From Piezodorus guildinii (taxonomy: Eukaryota; Arthropoda; Insecta; Hemiptera; Pentatomidae), in assembly GCA_023052935.1 (NCBI GenBank), contig CM041292.1, positions 149,286,939-149,350,938 on the forward strand: a stretch of DNA of 64,000 nucleotides, written 5' to 3'. The position numbers were made by a program, and so were the translations under genes. Of the stretch, positions 19,783 to 31,100 are shown piece after piece. Under the pieces are notes generated by a model. It had not been told where the DNA came from. It was given only the letters and a program-made list of their open reading frames with translations, and searched no databases. Position 1 is the stretch's first letter. Every line of letters starts with the position of its first letter.

Positions 19783-20010
19783 AGATAAAGAACTTAACCG
19801 CTCGATGAACTTAAAAAAAACTTTATTGGTAAAAACAAACTGTTACAAGCACTACACTACTATTTACAAAGAACTAAACTACTAACTAGATCTACTGGAA
19901 TGGCTAGAGTGGCTAGACTGAATGGTTACATCTCTAGGAGGGATATTTATACAATACTAGAAGGAGGGGGAAAGTGCTGATTCAGGGATGTAGGGTTTTG
20001 TACCTTAACT
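19783..20010 (-). repeat. Errantivirus 3' LTR
   Basis: About 228 bp starting AGTTAAGG (errantivirus LTRs commonly begin AGTTA), right after a purine-rich tract AGAAGGGAGG at 20011-20020, the likely plus-strand primer. It has a TATA-like TATAAATA (complement at 19943-19951) and a polyadenylation signal CCAATAAAG (complement at 19820-19829). The second LTR is not present, so the exact end and target duplication cannot be checked. Confidence 0.65.
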
Positions 20011-20044
20011 CCTCCCTTCTCAAGATGCGAAACTCCGGAGAGCA

Positions 20045-20389
20045 TTAATTTTTAGGCAAAGTCCAAGGATTAAATATTTGAGGTAGCTGGACATGTTCTA
20101 TGTTGTTGTCCAATGGTTGAGCCCTTGAGGTACATTTACAATGAGTAAGGATAAGAATATAGATATTATACATAAAAAGATATAAAATAATAAAGCTAAG
20201 AACATACAAGTAATAATCAGTTTCTATAAAGGAGATATAATCTAAGTCTTCTAGGGTAACAGATTGATTAGGTGGTAGTTCAAGTACATCAAATGACATG
20301 TTTAAGAGTACAGGGTTACTAATAGTATTTTCTAATTTAATAATCTTTGAATCTATAACTAGAGTATTAGGTCTAGGACATTGTAACAA
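20045..20389 (-). pseudogene. Errantivirus env, C-terminal piece with membrane anchor
   Basis: A 114-codon open frame continuing env in another frame. Around residues 58-80 there is a long hydrophobic helix (Leu/Ile/Tyr/Phe-rich), the expected C-terminal membrane anchor, followed by a basic/cysteine cytoplasmic tail. It ends at a stop just before the purine-rich tract, which is the normal position of the env end. Confidence 0.75.
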
Positions 20390-20408
20390 AGTTTCATTTT
20401 GTTTTAGT

Positions 20409-20774
20409 TTAATTAAGGCAGTTAGAGGTAAAAAAAATGGGATGGGAAGCCTTATCTTCTAAAGTTACATAGCTTATATTAAAACTAAGGTAATAATCTA
20501 TATCATCAATATATCTAATAAAAGAATTGACCTTAATACTAGATGTAATACAATTTTTAAAACTATTTGTTAGTAGATTTTTTGTACAATTATTGTTGGT
20601 TTCTTTAACATTTATACAATAATAATAAGAGTTAGTATATGTACAGTTACCTGTAAAGGTTTTATTCTTATTTAATAATACAAGTTTATTAGGTGTTAAA
20701 GTTGTTACAAATGTTCTGTTGTGTAATACAGGAATTGGAAGAAGATACATAGTACTATACGTTTTAGTTTTCAA
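20409..20774 (-). pseudogene. Errantivirus env, middle piece
   Basis: A 121-codon open frame with many Asn-x-Thr/Ser N-glycosylation sites and several Cys, as expected for the ectodomain of an F-protein-like envelope. It is separated from the upstream piece by stop codons in the 47-bp gap and from the downstream piece by a frame change. Confidence 0.7.
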
Positions 20775-20820
20775 AGGAATTGATATAAAGTAGTGAATTA
20801 TATTATTTTTAATTGAACAT

Positions 20821-21597
20821 CTAGTTTTGCTGATTTGCCACAGTGTTTCCTAAATCAGTTGAAATTAAAGATATGTTACGTTTTAGTAAATATGATGTAT
20901 CAGCTTGAGTTAACATGCTGGAGTGTAATATTCCTAGTTCACAAAATTCCAGAGAGTTTTCAATATCTAGTGTTCTCAAAGTGATATAGTTAATAATAGA
21001 ATACAGTTCGTTCAAGTGTGCAGTTATTGTTGCCATATCCAAAGAATTGATTAATTTTGCGGCACGCTCATTATTTTTATTTAATATTAAGATATCGCTT
21101 CTAAAGGTTTCAATTAATTTTTTGTTGTATAAAATTTCTTGTTCGACATTATGTTCTATGTGATAAGAATTCTTTTCTAATTTTGAAATAATTTGATCAT
21201 AATGATCCTTATCGGAGGCATCTAGATTGCCAGTGATCCATTTAATGGCGGTTCCTATACCGTTTATAAGTCCTCGTTTATGTCTGTTAGTTTGTGGCAT
21301 ACTAATTAAGGATTCAATTTTAGATTTAACGAATTGTAATTGTCTATTTACGGTGTCAAAAGTAGAACTACTCTTGAAAGATTCCAAATTTTGTTCTGCT
21401 AATGTCAATTCATCTTTCAAGTGGGTGAAATTTATATAGTGAATTAAAGTGTGATATTTGTCTAATGTAAATGCTGAAGGCATTTTTATTGCAGTTATAC
21501 CTGGTGCGTGAGTTAAGTCCGTTATTTCGTATGCTGAAATATTAGGAGATATCCATAGAAGAAGTATCACTACCATCACCTTCATTATCTGAAACAT
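20821..21597 (-). pseudogene. Errantivirus env, N-terminal piece with furin site
   Basis: A 258-codon open frame. It begins with a signal peptide (about 22 residues). A furin-type Arg-His-Lys-Arg motif lies near residue 107, followed at once by Gly-Leu-Ile-Asn-Gly-Ile-Gly, a fusion-peptide-like segment. A long helical region follows. This layout is that of insect errantivirus Env, which is related to the baculovirus F fusion protein. The ATG at 21597 overlaps the end of the pol tail (stop at about 21542) in another frame, as is usual in these elements. Env is truncated at 20821. Confidence 0.82.
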
Positions 21598-21748
21598 ATG
21601 ATGTGTGAGGTTGTGTTTTATTCCTATATGTTTTACGCTGTCTTTGAATATTATCAGAATGAACTAATATTTCTTTATTCTTGTCTTTCATTTTATATAC
21701 TGGTTTAAAGGGGTTATCGTTTTTTATTTTTAGTTCGCGCTTTAGCAT
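21542..21748 (-). pseudogene. Errantivirus pol C-terminal tail (frameshifted)
   Basis: A 68-codon frame rich in Lys/Arg/Asn, continuing the integrase C-terminus after a frame change near 21735. It ends by overlapping the env start by about 55 bases. Confidence 0.6.
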
Positions 21749-22646
21749 AGGTATTATCAGGAATGTTTGGATCTTCCCTGTTTTGATTAAGTGCTTCTGT
21801 TCGCGTTTGCTTTTCTTTATTTATGTTTGTTTTGATTTGTTCATGAAGTAATTTAAGATTATTATGGTATTGTTCCACAAGTTTTTCTGTTATAGGAGCT
21901 GTATTGATTTTTTCTTTGATAGTTCCAAAAGTGATTTCATTAGGGGTTAATTTTAAGTGTTGATTTAGACTATTATTAAATGCAATTACTGCAAGGCTTA
22001 GTTTCTTTTTTAATTTTATACTGGATTGTGATTCATGTAAATTCCGCAATATTTCAATTAATGTTGAATGTGTTCTATTAAGGAGTCCTAGGGAGTTGGG
22101 ATGGTTAGGAGTAACGTAATAAGGTTCAATGCCTTGGGAACGAAGTAAATTTTCTACTAAATTATTTTTGTACTCTCGACCGTTATCCATTTTAATTCGA
22201 TCCGGAGACGGATATAATTCTAAATATTCTATAATAACTTCGGAAACTTGTATTGAATTACAAGCATCCGTCAATCTAGCGAAAAGGCGTTTAGAAAAGG
22301 TATCTACTATTGTGATGATAAACTTTTTCTCATAATGTAAGGTGTCTATCATTAGTTCTTCGAAAGGTTTATCGGGAGTTGGTGTAACACAAAATTTAGT
22401 TTTAATAGGTTTTCGATCATATTTAGTTTTCCGACATACTTCACATTTATTACAGTAATCAGTAATGATATCTTTCATTCGAGGCCAGTAATAATCTCTT
22501 TTAAGTTTTTCATAAGTTTCTAAACTACCTCTGTGACAAGTTTTTCTTAAGTGGTATGAACTAATAATTTCTAATTGTTCTTCAGAATTAGTTATATCTA
22601 AACATTTCTTTTTATAACTTTCTTTTCTCATTTTTATAACCCTCAT
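21714..22646 (-). pseudogene. Errantivirus integrase (catalytic Glu lost)
   Basis: A 310-codon frame. Residues about 31-75 hold a His-His-Cys-Cys zinc-binding region with Tyr-Tyr-Trp-Pro-Arg-Met. The catalytic core follows, with Asp in Met-Ile-Asp-Thr (about 99) and Asp in Lys-Met-Asp-Asn-Gly (about 154). The third acidic residue, normally Glu in a Glu-Arg-x-His-Ser-Thr motif, is Asn (Leu-Asn-Arg-Thr-His-Ser-Thr, about 190). Integration activity would therefore be lost. The N-terminal neighbour (RNase H/RT) is missing. Confidence 0.85.
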
Positions 22647-22679
22647 TTCTTTTTATAAATTTTTGGGTACCCACTATAT

Positions 22680-23900
22680 AAAGAGTGTCAAGAAGCTGAC
22701 CTTCAGCCGCTCTCACGGGCGCTGCCTAGCGCCGTTTTGAGTTGTAAAACAGGTTTTTATAGTACCTTACTAACTAATAGAGCTCCATGGTAAAAGTGGA
22801 AAATAAATTATGAAGACTTTCAAAATCAACATTCTATACATATTTTCCATAAATTCTTTGCATTTTCCAATCATCTAAACAAAAAACAAAAAAACAAGAT
22901 AAATGTCGCCTTTTAATTTCTGAATAAAACGACCAAATTCTCTCATGACTTTTATTATTTTTTTAAAATCATGTCAGTATGTGAAAATCAATAACGTCTA
23001 AATTGTAGATCGTATATCCTGTTCCTTTTGACGACAAGAAATGTACGTCCATAAGATGCATGTTGGTTGTTCCTTCCACAATCCAATGATCCTGATCCAA
23101 GTTACGCGGCTATTCACCAATATCTTTGGAGTGCTTTTACTTTCGTTTTCTTTTCGATTTGTGGAAGACGTTGCAACATTGAAAATCCGTGCTGTATTTT
23201 CTCTCTGTCTCTTTAGTTTAAAGATGATATGGTTGAATTGGGAGAACTTACTCTGTATTCGACTTCAGTTTCATAGGCGATTATGATACCCATTGCAAAT
23301 CTTAATGGGTAAAATATTAGAACTAATGATTTTTCTGATACTCTTCATCTGCAACACACAAAATTTCACAGTGGGGCACAAAGATTTACTTTACTCAAGA
23401 CTCAGCACAAGCTTGCAATTAATTTTATATTAATAGATAAGCTTAAATACATGAATGAAGGGTCCAAGGCAACCGAGAATCATTTAACTCTTAATCTGGT
23501 CGGCCATATTGATATTTTGTTATTGAAATGTTTTAGAAAAGCATTTTATGGACGAAACATTTATACAAGCTAATGAATTTCTTCTCTATTAACCCAAAGG
23601 GGCCCGCAGTATTTACTGATAAGGCTAATCCGGTCAAGTTTTTAAAAACAAAACACGTTTGATCAAACAATTTATGCAAGTATTGAGAAACTTTTTAAAT
23701 CTTGGGATCTTGCACAATGTGGGATTAAATCGGTAGCGTTGTTGGTAGGTAAACTGCTATTAATATTGGTTTCTTGGCTTGCCTGTTTTTCAAACTTGAA
23801 AGGATGTAAATTATAAAGACAATTGCTTCATATATCCTTACAACCCTAATACACAAAGAACCTTTTTCAAATAGGCAACAACACCAGGCTGAATAAATAA
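22680..23900. other. No gene recognised
   Basis: AT-rich. The segment 22690-22745 is locally GC-rich (CCGCTCTCACGGGCGCTGCC), and 23040-23290 has a less AT-rich composition, but neither gives a protein or repeat I recognise. Confidence 0.4.
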
Positions 23901-23911
23901 GAACTATGGAA

Positions 23912-24312
23912 TAGGGGTGGGCATAATTGAATAATCGTCATAATCGGATGATCGGACTTCGATGATTTAAATAATCGAATGATTAGTATGCATTGTGAGT
24001 GCAATGTGACGACATGTCACACTTCCCGTCTCTATAGTGGTTGAGCTGGCTGAGCCTAGGTGCAAATATGCATATAATTTATGTGATGAACAAAAAAAAA
24101 AAAAATAAATAAAAATAATATAAAAAAAAAATAAATAAAAATAATAAAAAAATAAAAAAATAAAATAAAAGGTCGTTCGATTATCCTTATAATCCCTCGG
24201 TTATCGTTAAACAGTTCAGTTGGAATGATCATTCGATTATCCGAACCGATTAATCCGTTAATCGATTAATTCGAATGATCCGATAATCGTCATTCGATTA
24301 TGCCCACCCCTA
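23912..24312. mobile_element. hAT-type MITE with 8-bp target duplication
   Basis: 401 bp bounded by TAGGGGTGGGCATAAT and its complement ATTATGCCCACCCCTA. The flanks are a perfect 8-bp direct repeat CTATGGAA at 23904-23911 and 24313-24320. 8-bp duplications and T/CAGGGGTGGGC ends are typical of hAT transposons. No transposase: the interior is AT-rich with repeated ATAATCG/CGATTAT phrases and an (AAAT)n stretch at 24091-24172. A non-autonomous element. Confidence 0.92.
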
Positions 24313-24549
24313 CTATGGAAAGAAGGATCAAAGCCTTCACGCTAATGCACGATGATCTTCTTTTGTTAATAGAAAGAGTTCTTCATACCAACAAATTTTA
24401 AACAAGTTTTTGATTTATTGTTAACATTCTTTATTTCTTTTTAGTGTTTTCCTTTCGCACTGCAACAGTGTTGTGCTGTCCAATAAAGAATTCTATAATG
24501 AACCGAACGACGGAGTGAGTGTGAGCTATCCTGGAGTATCAGATCTATA

Positions 24550-25116
24550 TATGGCCTAGGTTTGTACGGCCTACGTAGTCATTTCCGTAGTCGTCTGCTT
24601 TCAAGAGCATTGAAGGTACAGCTGTATAAAACCTTAATCCGCCCAAACCTCAGCTATGGATCTGAGAAATAAACATTGAACAAGTAGGATGAGTAAGCAA
24701 TCCAAATTCATGAGAGGAGGATCCTTCAATTAATCTACGGATGAATTATTTATGGAAGAGCAAGAATGGCGTTGAAGGACCTATCAAGAACAATACTCTC
24801 TGAGGACTTAATGAACCGGATATTACAAAATTCATAAGACTGAAACGGTGAGGATTGAGATGGGCTTGGCATCTGGTGGAGTGGATGCAGATTTCACCCC
24901 TAAAAAGATTTTTCTTGGAGGAATCTATGAATTGATGCGAAAAGGAAAACCGAAGATGCGATGGTGAGATGATACGATGCCCGGAACATGATTGAGGTAC
25001 GGAACTGGATGCTATTTGACCTGGACACATGGCACATGCTTGACCCTGGAGGCCTTGACGCAGTAATGACACTAACCGATGATTGCTTGACTCTTTATCT
25101 CCCTATATCGATAAGT

Positions 25117-25118
<2 letters not shown>
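24550..25118 (+). pseudogene. LINE fragment, second family, RT tail
   Basis: Encodes in broken frames the post-YADD part of the LINE family at 7745-9472: Leu-Tyr-Lys-Thr-Leu-Ile-Arg-Pro-Asn-Leu-Ser-Tyr-Gly near 24628, then Trp and Arg/Lys-rich tail segments, with many stops. It ends at an (AT)n tract. Confidence 0.65.

Positions 25119-25181
<63 letters not shown>
25119..25181. repeat. (AT)n microsatellite
   Basis: A perfect (AT)31 tract right after a LINE 3' end. Confidence 0.95.
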
Positions 25182-25186
<5 letters not shown>

Positions 25187-25489
25187 TTGTTTATGTCTAA
25201 GGATATTTTTATCCGACGGATGAACGTATCGCTACAGATATCTTTGGTCGATACATAGTCTTCATCAATACAACAAGGATCCTAAAGTCTTGCTATCCAG
25301 ACGGGATGCATTTTCGGTAAAATTTGGCCTAGTGGTCAAAAAACCGATCCGAAAGGTACTTTTTGCCAATTTCCTCTTTTAATTCAGAGCCCAAGGGTCA
25401 GAGGGAAGTAACGAAAGGGGACGAAAATATCCCACATTTAGAACATCAAAAGTAATGTATTGAAAAATTGATTATCACATGTCGGTTTC

Positions 25490-25745
25490 TAGTAATCTTC
25501 CTTTGAAGTTGAGAGTAGTTCGAAGGGCATAGCTTAACGAGAAATCACCAACTTTTAGCTTATTTATGCCAATACCATGGTAATCACTCTTCTTACGAAG
25601 ATGAGTGTAATATACAATTTTATTTTGCTCTAATTTGGGTGGTATTAGACATCTACGTAATAGTTATTAATCCAAAGAAATATCAAAAACATATATGATC
25701 TCTACTAGTAATCAACCAATGTCGTGGTAATTATTAGACCTGAAG
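25490..25745. repeat. Possible diverged repeat pair with 28440-28710
   Basis: Shared phrases in the same order as 28440-28710 (GGAAGAGTAGTTTC-like, TTTATTTAGGCCAATA-like, GTGGTATNNNAN, GGTCTAATAATTTT-like). Divergence is large and no ends are defined. Confidence 0.3.
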
Positions 25746-25818
25746 TAGATAACAACTTATAACTTAAAAGTAAGACTTTATAACTTACTTTATGTCTTAT
25801 GCCACTTAAATTAAAGTT

Positions 25819-26370
25819 TTTTTTTTTTTTTTTTTTTTTTTTTTGTAGGCGTAAACCACTTGGGTCATTTTCGCCTTAAATCACTTTTTATAAACGGATT
25901 AAATATTATAGTCTATTGTACAAGTCGGTCTGTCGTAGGAAGTCAAAAAGTTTTGCAGTTGTTTGTATGTTGTCTTGTAAAACGGTTGGTAAGTCAGTGT
26001 CAATTGCAATATGTGCTCTGTGAGTATCATAAGCCCTACACTCTGTCAAAATGTGTTTAACAGAGATTGGGCAACCGCATGTTGGGCAGTCCGTAGGAGG
26101 TTCCCGTGCCATGAGATGTCCGTGAGTTAGTCGGGTGTGTCCAATACGCAGGCGCGCCAGGATAACCTCTTCCCTTCGCTTTTGTCGTAGAGACGAATGC
26201 CAATGGGAGATGTCCCTTCTTATTTCCCTTAATTTGTTGTCAGTAGTGTCATGCCAAATCTGTCCCCACTTCGACCGAATCCGTTGCTTGATGATAGAGA
26301 CATAGTCGCCAACAGGCACCCCAGTAAAGGGAATGCCAACTGTTATTGCTTCTTTGGCTGCTTTTCTTGG
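25819..26370 (-). mobile_element. LINE 3' end with poly-A and 13-bp target duplication
   Basis: 5'-truncated LINE on the minus strand. It is bounded by a 13-bp direct repeat TTAAATTAAAGTT at 25806-25818 and 26371-26383. The poly-A tail appears as a T-run at 25819-25844. A 137-codon open frame (26319-25906) encodes the LINE C-terminal region: Leu-Ala-Arg-Leu-Arg-Ile-Gly-His-Thr-Arg, then Cys-Pro-Thr-Cys-Gly and His-Ile-Leu-Thr-Glu-Cys, a Cys-x2-Cys...His-x4-Cys zinc knuckle. The frame is intact, so this is a rather recent insertion. Confidence 0.92.
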
Positions 26371-26383
26371 TTAAATTAAAGTT

Positions 26384-26824
26384 ATTTGAATGTTTAATAA
26401 AGTAGTTTATTATTCATATCTTCCTAGGAAGAAAATTATCTATGAAATTAGTCCTGGATCAATGCTGAAATTAGACATTTGATGAAGAGTATGTATGCCC
26501 CCAGGAAACATTTTAGGCGTACACGTACTCCTGAAGTTTATTCAACATTTAAGATCCTACGAATCTTCACTCAATCTACCCTGTGTCGTGCAGAGGCTCA
26601 GGGTTTCCATTCGATTCTATCACAAACTAAGAAAGTCCTGAGAAAATTCTCCATTACTGCCTCTATATCAAGTACATACTTCCTTGTTTCACCTGATATG
26701 TCAAACTCCTATTTCATTGGTCCACCTCCTCAAGGCTACCCCCCTCTACCCTTTCATACTCATTCATTCAAGCTCATTTGATGTTATTGGTTTTTGTTTT
26801 GTTTGCATCTTTTATTCATTATAT
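26384..26824. other. No gene recognised
   Basis: Modestly AT-rich. The segment 26500-26780 is open on the plus strand for 100 codons but matches no family that I know. Confidence 0.4.
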
Positions 26825-28161
26825 AATTGAGACGTTGATTTCCAAAAGGTACTATATCCACTTTAGAGAATTTTGCAGGAAACGCAAAAATCTGTCATTT
26901 ATTTATTATTGGCCTAATTTACGTGATTCTTTTTTTATTAAAATCAAAAGTTGATTTATAAAGGTGTTACCAACTCATTTTTCCAAATTATTGCACTTTT
27001 CCGATGACTTTTAAACAATATAATATGGATTTAGTACTTTTTGGAACGAAACATGGATATAGTACTTTTTGGAACGAATTAAAAGGGATATAGTACTTTT
27101 TGGAAGAATATAACGCGAGGTAAGTTGGTAACAGTCACTATAACCTTCCTGATCCAACATTGCCGATAACTAACGTCTTTATATCTTTAATTACTAAGTT
27201 ATGTATATTTCCTTATTCTCCCTCTGAGAAACATCTTTCTTTGTTGGTTAATTACATTGATTATCTATTATTCATAAAGAAAGTGAATATTCAAAGGACA
27301 ATATATCTATTTATGGCACTATAATAAGAAAGTATGTAATTATGAAGTTTGTTTTGAACTTGTATTTACTATTTGTGTGAATTTAGCAAATTTAATTATA
27401 TTATTAACGACGTGTATACAATATTTAACCATAGATACTGATAAATAATAACTTTTGAGCTTTTATTTTACATAAAAAAATCGACTACTAAGTTAGATCA
27501 GGCACGGATTTTCTTCACATATTTAGCAAGTTCGTGGAATGCTAATTCCAACTATTTGCTGCATAAAATACTATTATTCTATTAAAATGTGAGTTTCTGA
27601 AAAATTTTAAACCAAATTTATGTTGCTGCAAGAAGAAATACTATGAAAAAACTTAATTTAATTGACAACCTAAAAGAACCAAAGCGACGCAACTAAGTTG
27701 TTTCAAATAGCCTAAAAACTGATTATTAGGTTAAAACCAGTGATCAAAATAATAGCGGTGATTCAAGACGTGCTCAATGAACCAATGAAAATGCATAAAA
27801 TGATTAAAACAATAAATTAATGGTGATATATTACGCGGTTAGGTGCTTCTGCCGTTTAGTTGGAAATATAGTACCTTTTGGAAGGAAATGAAAGGAAAGG
27901 TTATATCTGTTTACATAGGATATAGTACCTTTTGGAACGAAACATGGATATAGTACCTTTTGGAATGAAATAAAATGTGGATTTAGTACCTTTTGGAATG
28001 AAATGAAATTTTTAAAGACTTTTTTAAAGGATTTTTATGTTTCTTGGATAAAATTTGATGACGGATTTAGATAAAACCAAACCATTAGAACACAAATATG
28101 TGAAAATATCAACTTTGAAAAAAATGTCCTTTAGTACCTTTTGGAAATCAACGTCTCAATT
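26825..28161. repeat. Family D TIR element, 1.3-kb copy with iterated motif
   Basis: Ends are inverted repeats of about 30 bp starting AATTGAGACGTTGATTTCCA. The interior is non-coding and carries a repeated GGATATAGTACCTTTTGGAA-type motif: three copies at about 27022-27110 and four at about 27861-28007, all in the same orientation, plus the complement inside the left terminus and one in the right terminus. No transposase was seen and no clear target duplication. It shares its termini with 6541-6980. Confidence 0.75.
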
Positions 28162-31100
28162 TACCTTATACAATTTACTTGATTAAATAATTATACATCA
28201 AATGAGGTCAGAAAAAGTGGACTTTTTCTGTTCACTGTATATTATTCTTAGGGGATGAAATGTCCCAGAATAAAAATTATTTTTTGTTTCATTTCAAACA
28301 AAGCTCAAAGTTGATGATTTGGAATTTATTATGCAATATTATTAACAATTTTTTTAATAAAGTATCAAACCTACAGATATCTAATACCTCTCACATTAAA
28401 CATATTTAAATGATCTATAAAGTAATTAATAATACTTTTCTTTGTAGGAAGAGTAGTTTCTGTGATATTGGTATGTATAAAGTCAAAATTAGTTGATTAA
28501 TATTGAATAAGCTAGCTAATGTAATAATCTAGTAATCTAGCTAATATATTGATATCAGCTTTATTTAGGCCAATATAATAGAAGCTATTCTTTCTACAAA
28601 GATATGCATAATACACTACTTTATAAATCATTCAAATATACTTAGTTTGAGTGGTATATGAAATTTTCAGGTCTAATAATTTTCAAGAAACTTGTTGATT
28701 ACTGGTTTCCTCCATACAAAGTGTTTTTTTTGTTTTACTATATCTTAGTAAATATTAGACCAACAGATATCTAATACCACACACATTAAAGCTTAAATAG
28801 AATAGAATATTTACCATGATATTGAACTTAATAAAACTATATTATGGTGATTTATGATTTAGCCAGTGCTATTCCCACACAAATTCAGAAGATTATAACT
28901 TGAAACTCCTCTCTGTTATTTTCCTCTGAACCATAGATTTTTAAGAATACCCAGAGATCAAACTTCATCAGAAACGTAACTGGTATGGATAAGGAAAAGG
29001 GCACTGAAAATTTAATAATGGTAAAAGAGGAAAAGGTAAACTCAGGCTGTTGTGGTTGGAAGATAGTAATAATTTATATTATCTGGGGATTGACAGTATA
29101 CAGACTTTATTTTTTTAATCTCTACAAAACAGAAGCCAATGAATGTATTTTTTAAAGTAAGCTCCCTGAAAGCATAATTGCCTTTGATGTAATATTATTG
29201 GCATATTTTTTTCTACCCAACCTCAAAGAAAAAAATAACAATTTTCAATTTAAAAAAAACAGTTGAATCAGGAGTAGGAGGTATTAGTGGGTAAAAAATA
29301 AATATAATTTGATCTAAGTAAGAGTTTTCATTTAATTACTAAGAATTGTTACATGTAAAGTAGCTCATATTTTAACAATAAATATAATTTAAATCATCTT
29401 TACATATAAGGTTTAAAAATATCGACACACTTTTTAACACACAGCAACAATTAACAGACCACACATAAATAAAATTTTCAAGATCTTTTGAAAACAAATT
29501 TTCCTTAATAACATTTTTTTTCTGAAAAGTTGATAAACATATACTCCACTTTGATAAATGATTTTTAAAACAAACTAAAATAGGTATAAACTGATTATGT
29601 GAAAAATAATTACAAATATATGTAGAATACAGTGTCATGTTAACTGAAAAAATTATATGAAACTACTAATGGGCTTATTAAATATCTCAACATTTTCCAA
29701 AAGTTTGGTTATCCACTGTCAATGAATACTGACTGTTTATTTGTTATGTACTTAATAATTAAAATAAATGAAAATCAAACAATAAATTTAGGATTGAAAA
29801 AGGAAAGAAACATAATAGCCACTATCTTATGATACTTTCTTCTCTTATAGTACAGAATACATTTCATTTATAGATTGTTTAAATTATTAAGGAATCAATA
29901 ATTTTAATACTTTAATATGGTTAATCTTTAAATTTATTTTTCAAAGCACTTTGGCCATCATGACAATATTCAAACAAGCTTGGATTTCATATCCACCAGA
30001 TTATATAGTTTTGGATAATCTTAGTAAATTTATTAATAATATTAGGTTATAAGTAGGTAGAATATAGCTTTGATAATCAGTGTACATTAAGAGGAACTAT
30101 TTAAATATCAATCATATCATTAAAAATAATTATAGCAAAAATAATCCTTACTAGCAATGGTAATATTGTATGACAATTCTTTTATTTATTTTTTTTACTT
30201 GCTGTCTGAAAATATACCTCATTATATTTTTTGAAACAACAAGAGACCACATAACAATAATTTAAAGATCTAATAATATCCTCTGGACGATATAAAGACA
30301 TATCTGAATCAAATATCACATTTCAGTCTCACAATCAAAAAAGATCTTTAAAAATGTAACTGATTAAAATGAACAACTGAAGCAAACTTCGTCAGGATAT
30401 ACTTTTTTGTAATCACTAATACTCTATAAATAAAATCCTAGAGTAAGTCAATATGAAATAAAAGTTAAGAATAGTTTGTGCATTAATAGCATTTTTGTTT
30501 TAATGAAGCATTTTTTAAAATTTGTTTTATTAATTTTTTTTTCATATAAACATACTCGTATTTGTGGTGGGGCACATCCCTTATAAGATTTAAAGATACA
30601 AAATAAATAGTAGGAAACAGATAATTATTTTGTAAATATTTAAGATGTTACCCAAAACGTGCCAACTCCACATTCTCTTACTTTACCGTTATATATTATG
30701 TAAATAAAGATATCTCTTAGGTTAACAATTACTATTCTAAAATTCAGAAATGCAATATATGTTAACAATGGATTAGTAATTATTAAGATAAAGATAATAG
30801 GTTATCTCTTAATAAATTATTAAGTAAAAGAAATGTAAAAGGATTATATAAAAATATGAAAGGTGTGACTATAAAATGGTAAAAGTATAACCATTAGCGA
30901 TTAGTACCAAAGCATGTGATATGTTATGATAATTATTTTGAAGAAGTGGTCAATAATGATAATATCATATTCAGTGATAGGCCAGTAAAATCAAAGTGTT
31001 GCCATTATTATAGCATATCTAAAGATATCTGTCATTTCTCTACAACAGCTTAATTAGTATTATTCTACTAGAAAGCCTCAAGCCGTTGGATTACACAAGA

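Larger units (their letters stand above)
19783..22660 (-). mobile_element. Errantivirus (gypsy-type retrovirus-like element), 3' half
   Basis: On the minus strand it runs from integrase (22646-21714) through a frameshifted pol tail and env (three pieces from 21597 to 20045), then a purine-rich tract and an LTR (20010-19783). Gag, protease, RT and RNase H are absent: homology stops near 22660. This is the genome-resident, broken copy of an insect retrovirus-like element. Integrase has lost its catalytic Glu and env has several breaks, so it cannot be active. It interrupts a family A copy. Confidence 0.85.

Noticed and set aside
21227..21439. 70-codon plus-strand frame in the errantivirus
   Set aside because: Antisense of the env N-terminal piece; no motif of its own.
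22129..22335. 68-codon plus-strand frame in the errantivirus
   Set aside because: Antisense of integrase.
25819..25844. T-run as a promoter or terminator element
   Set aside because: It is the complement of a LINE poly-A tail, bounded by the target duplication.
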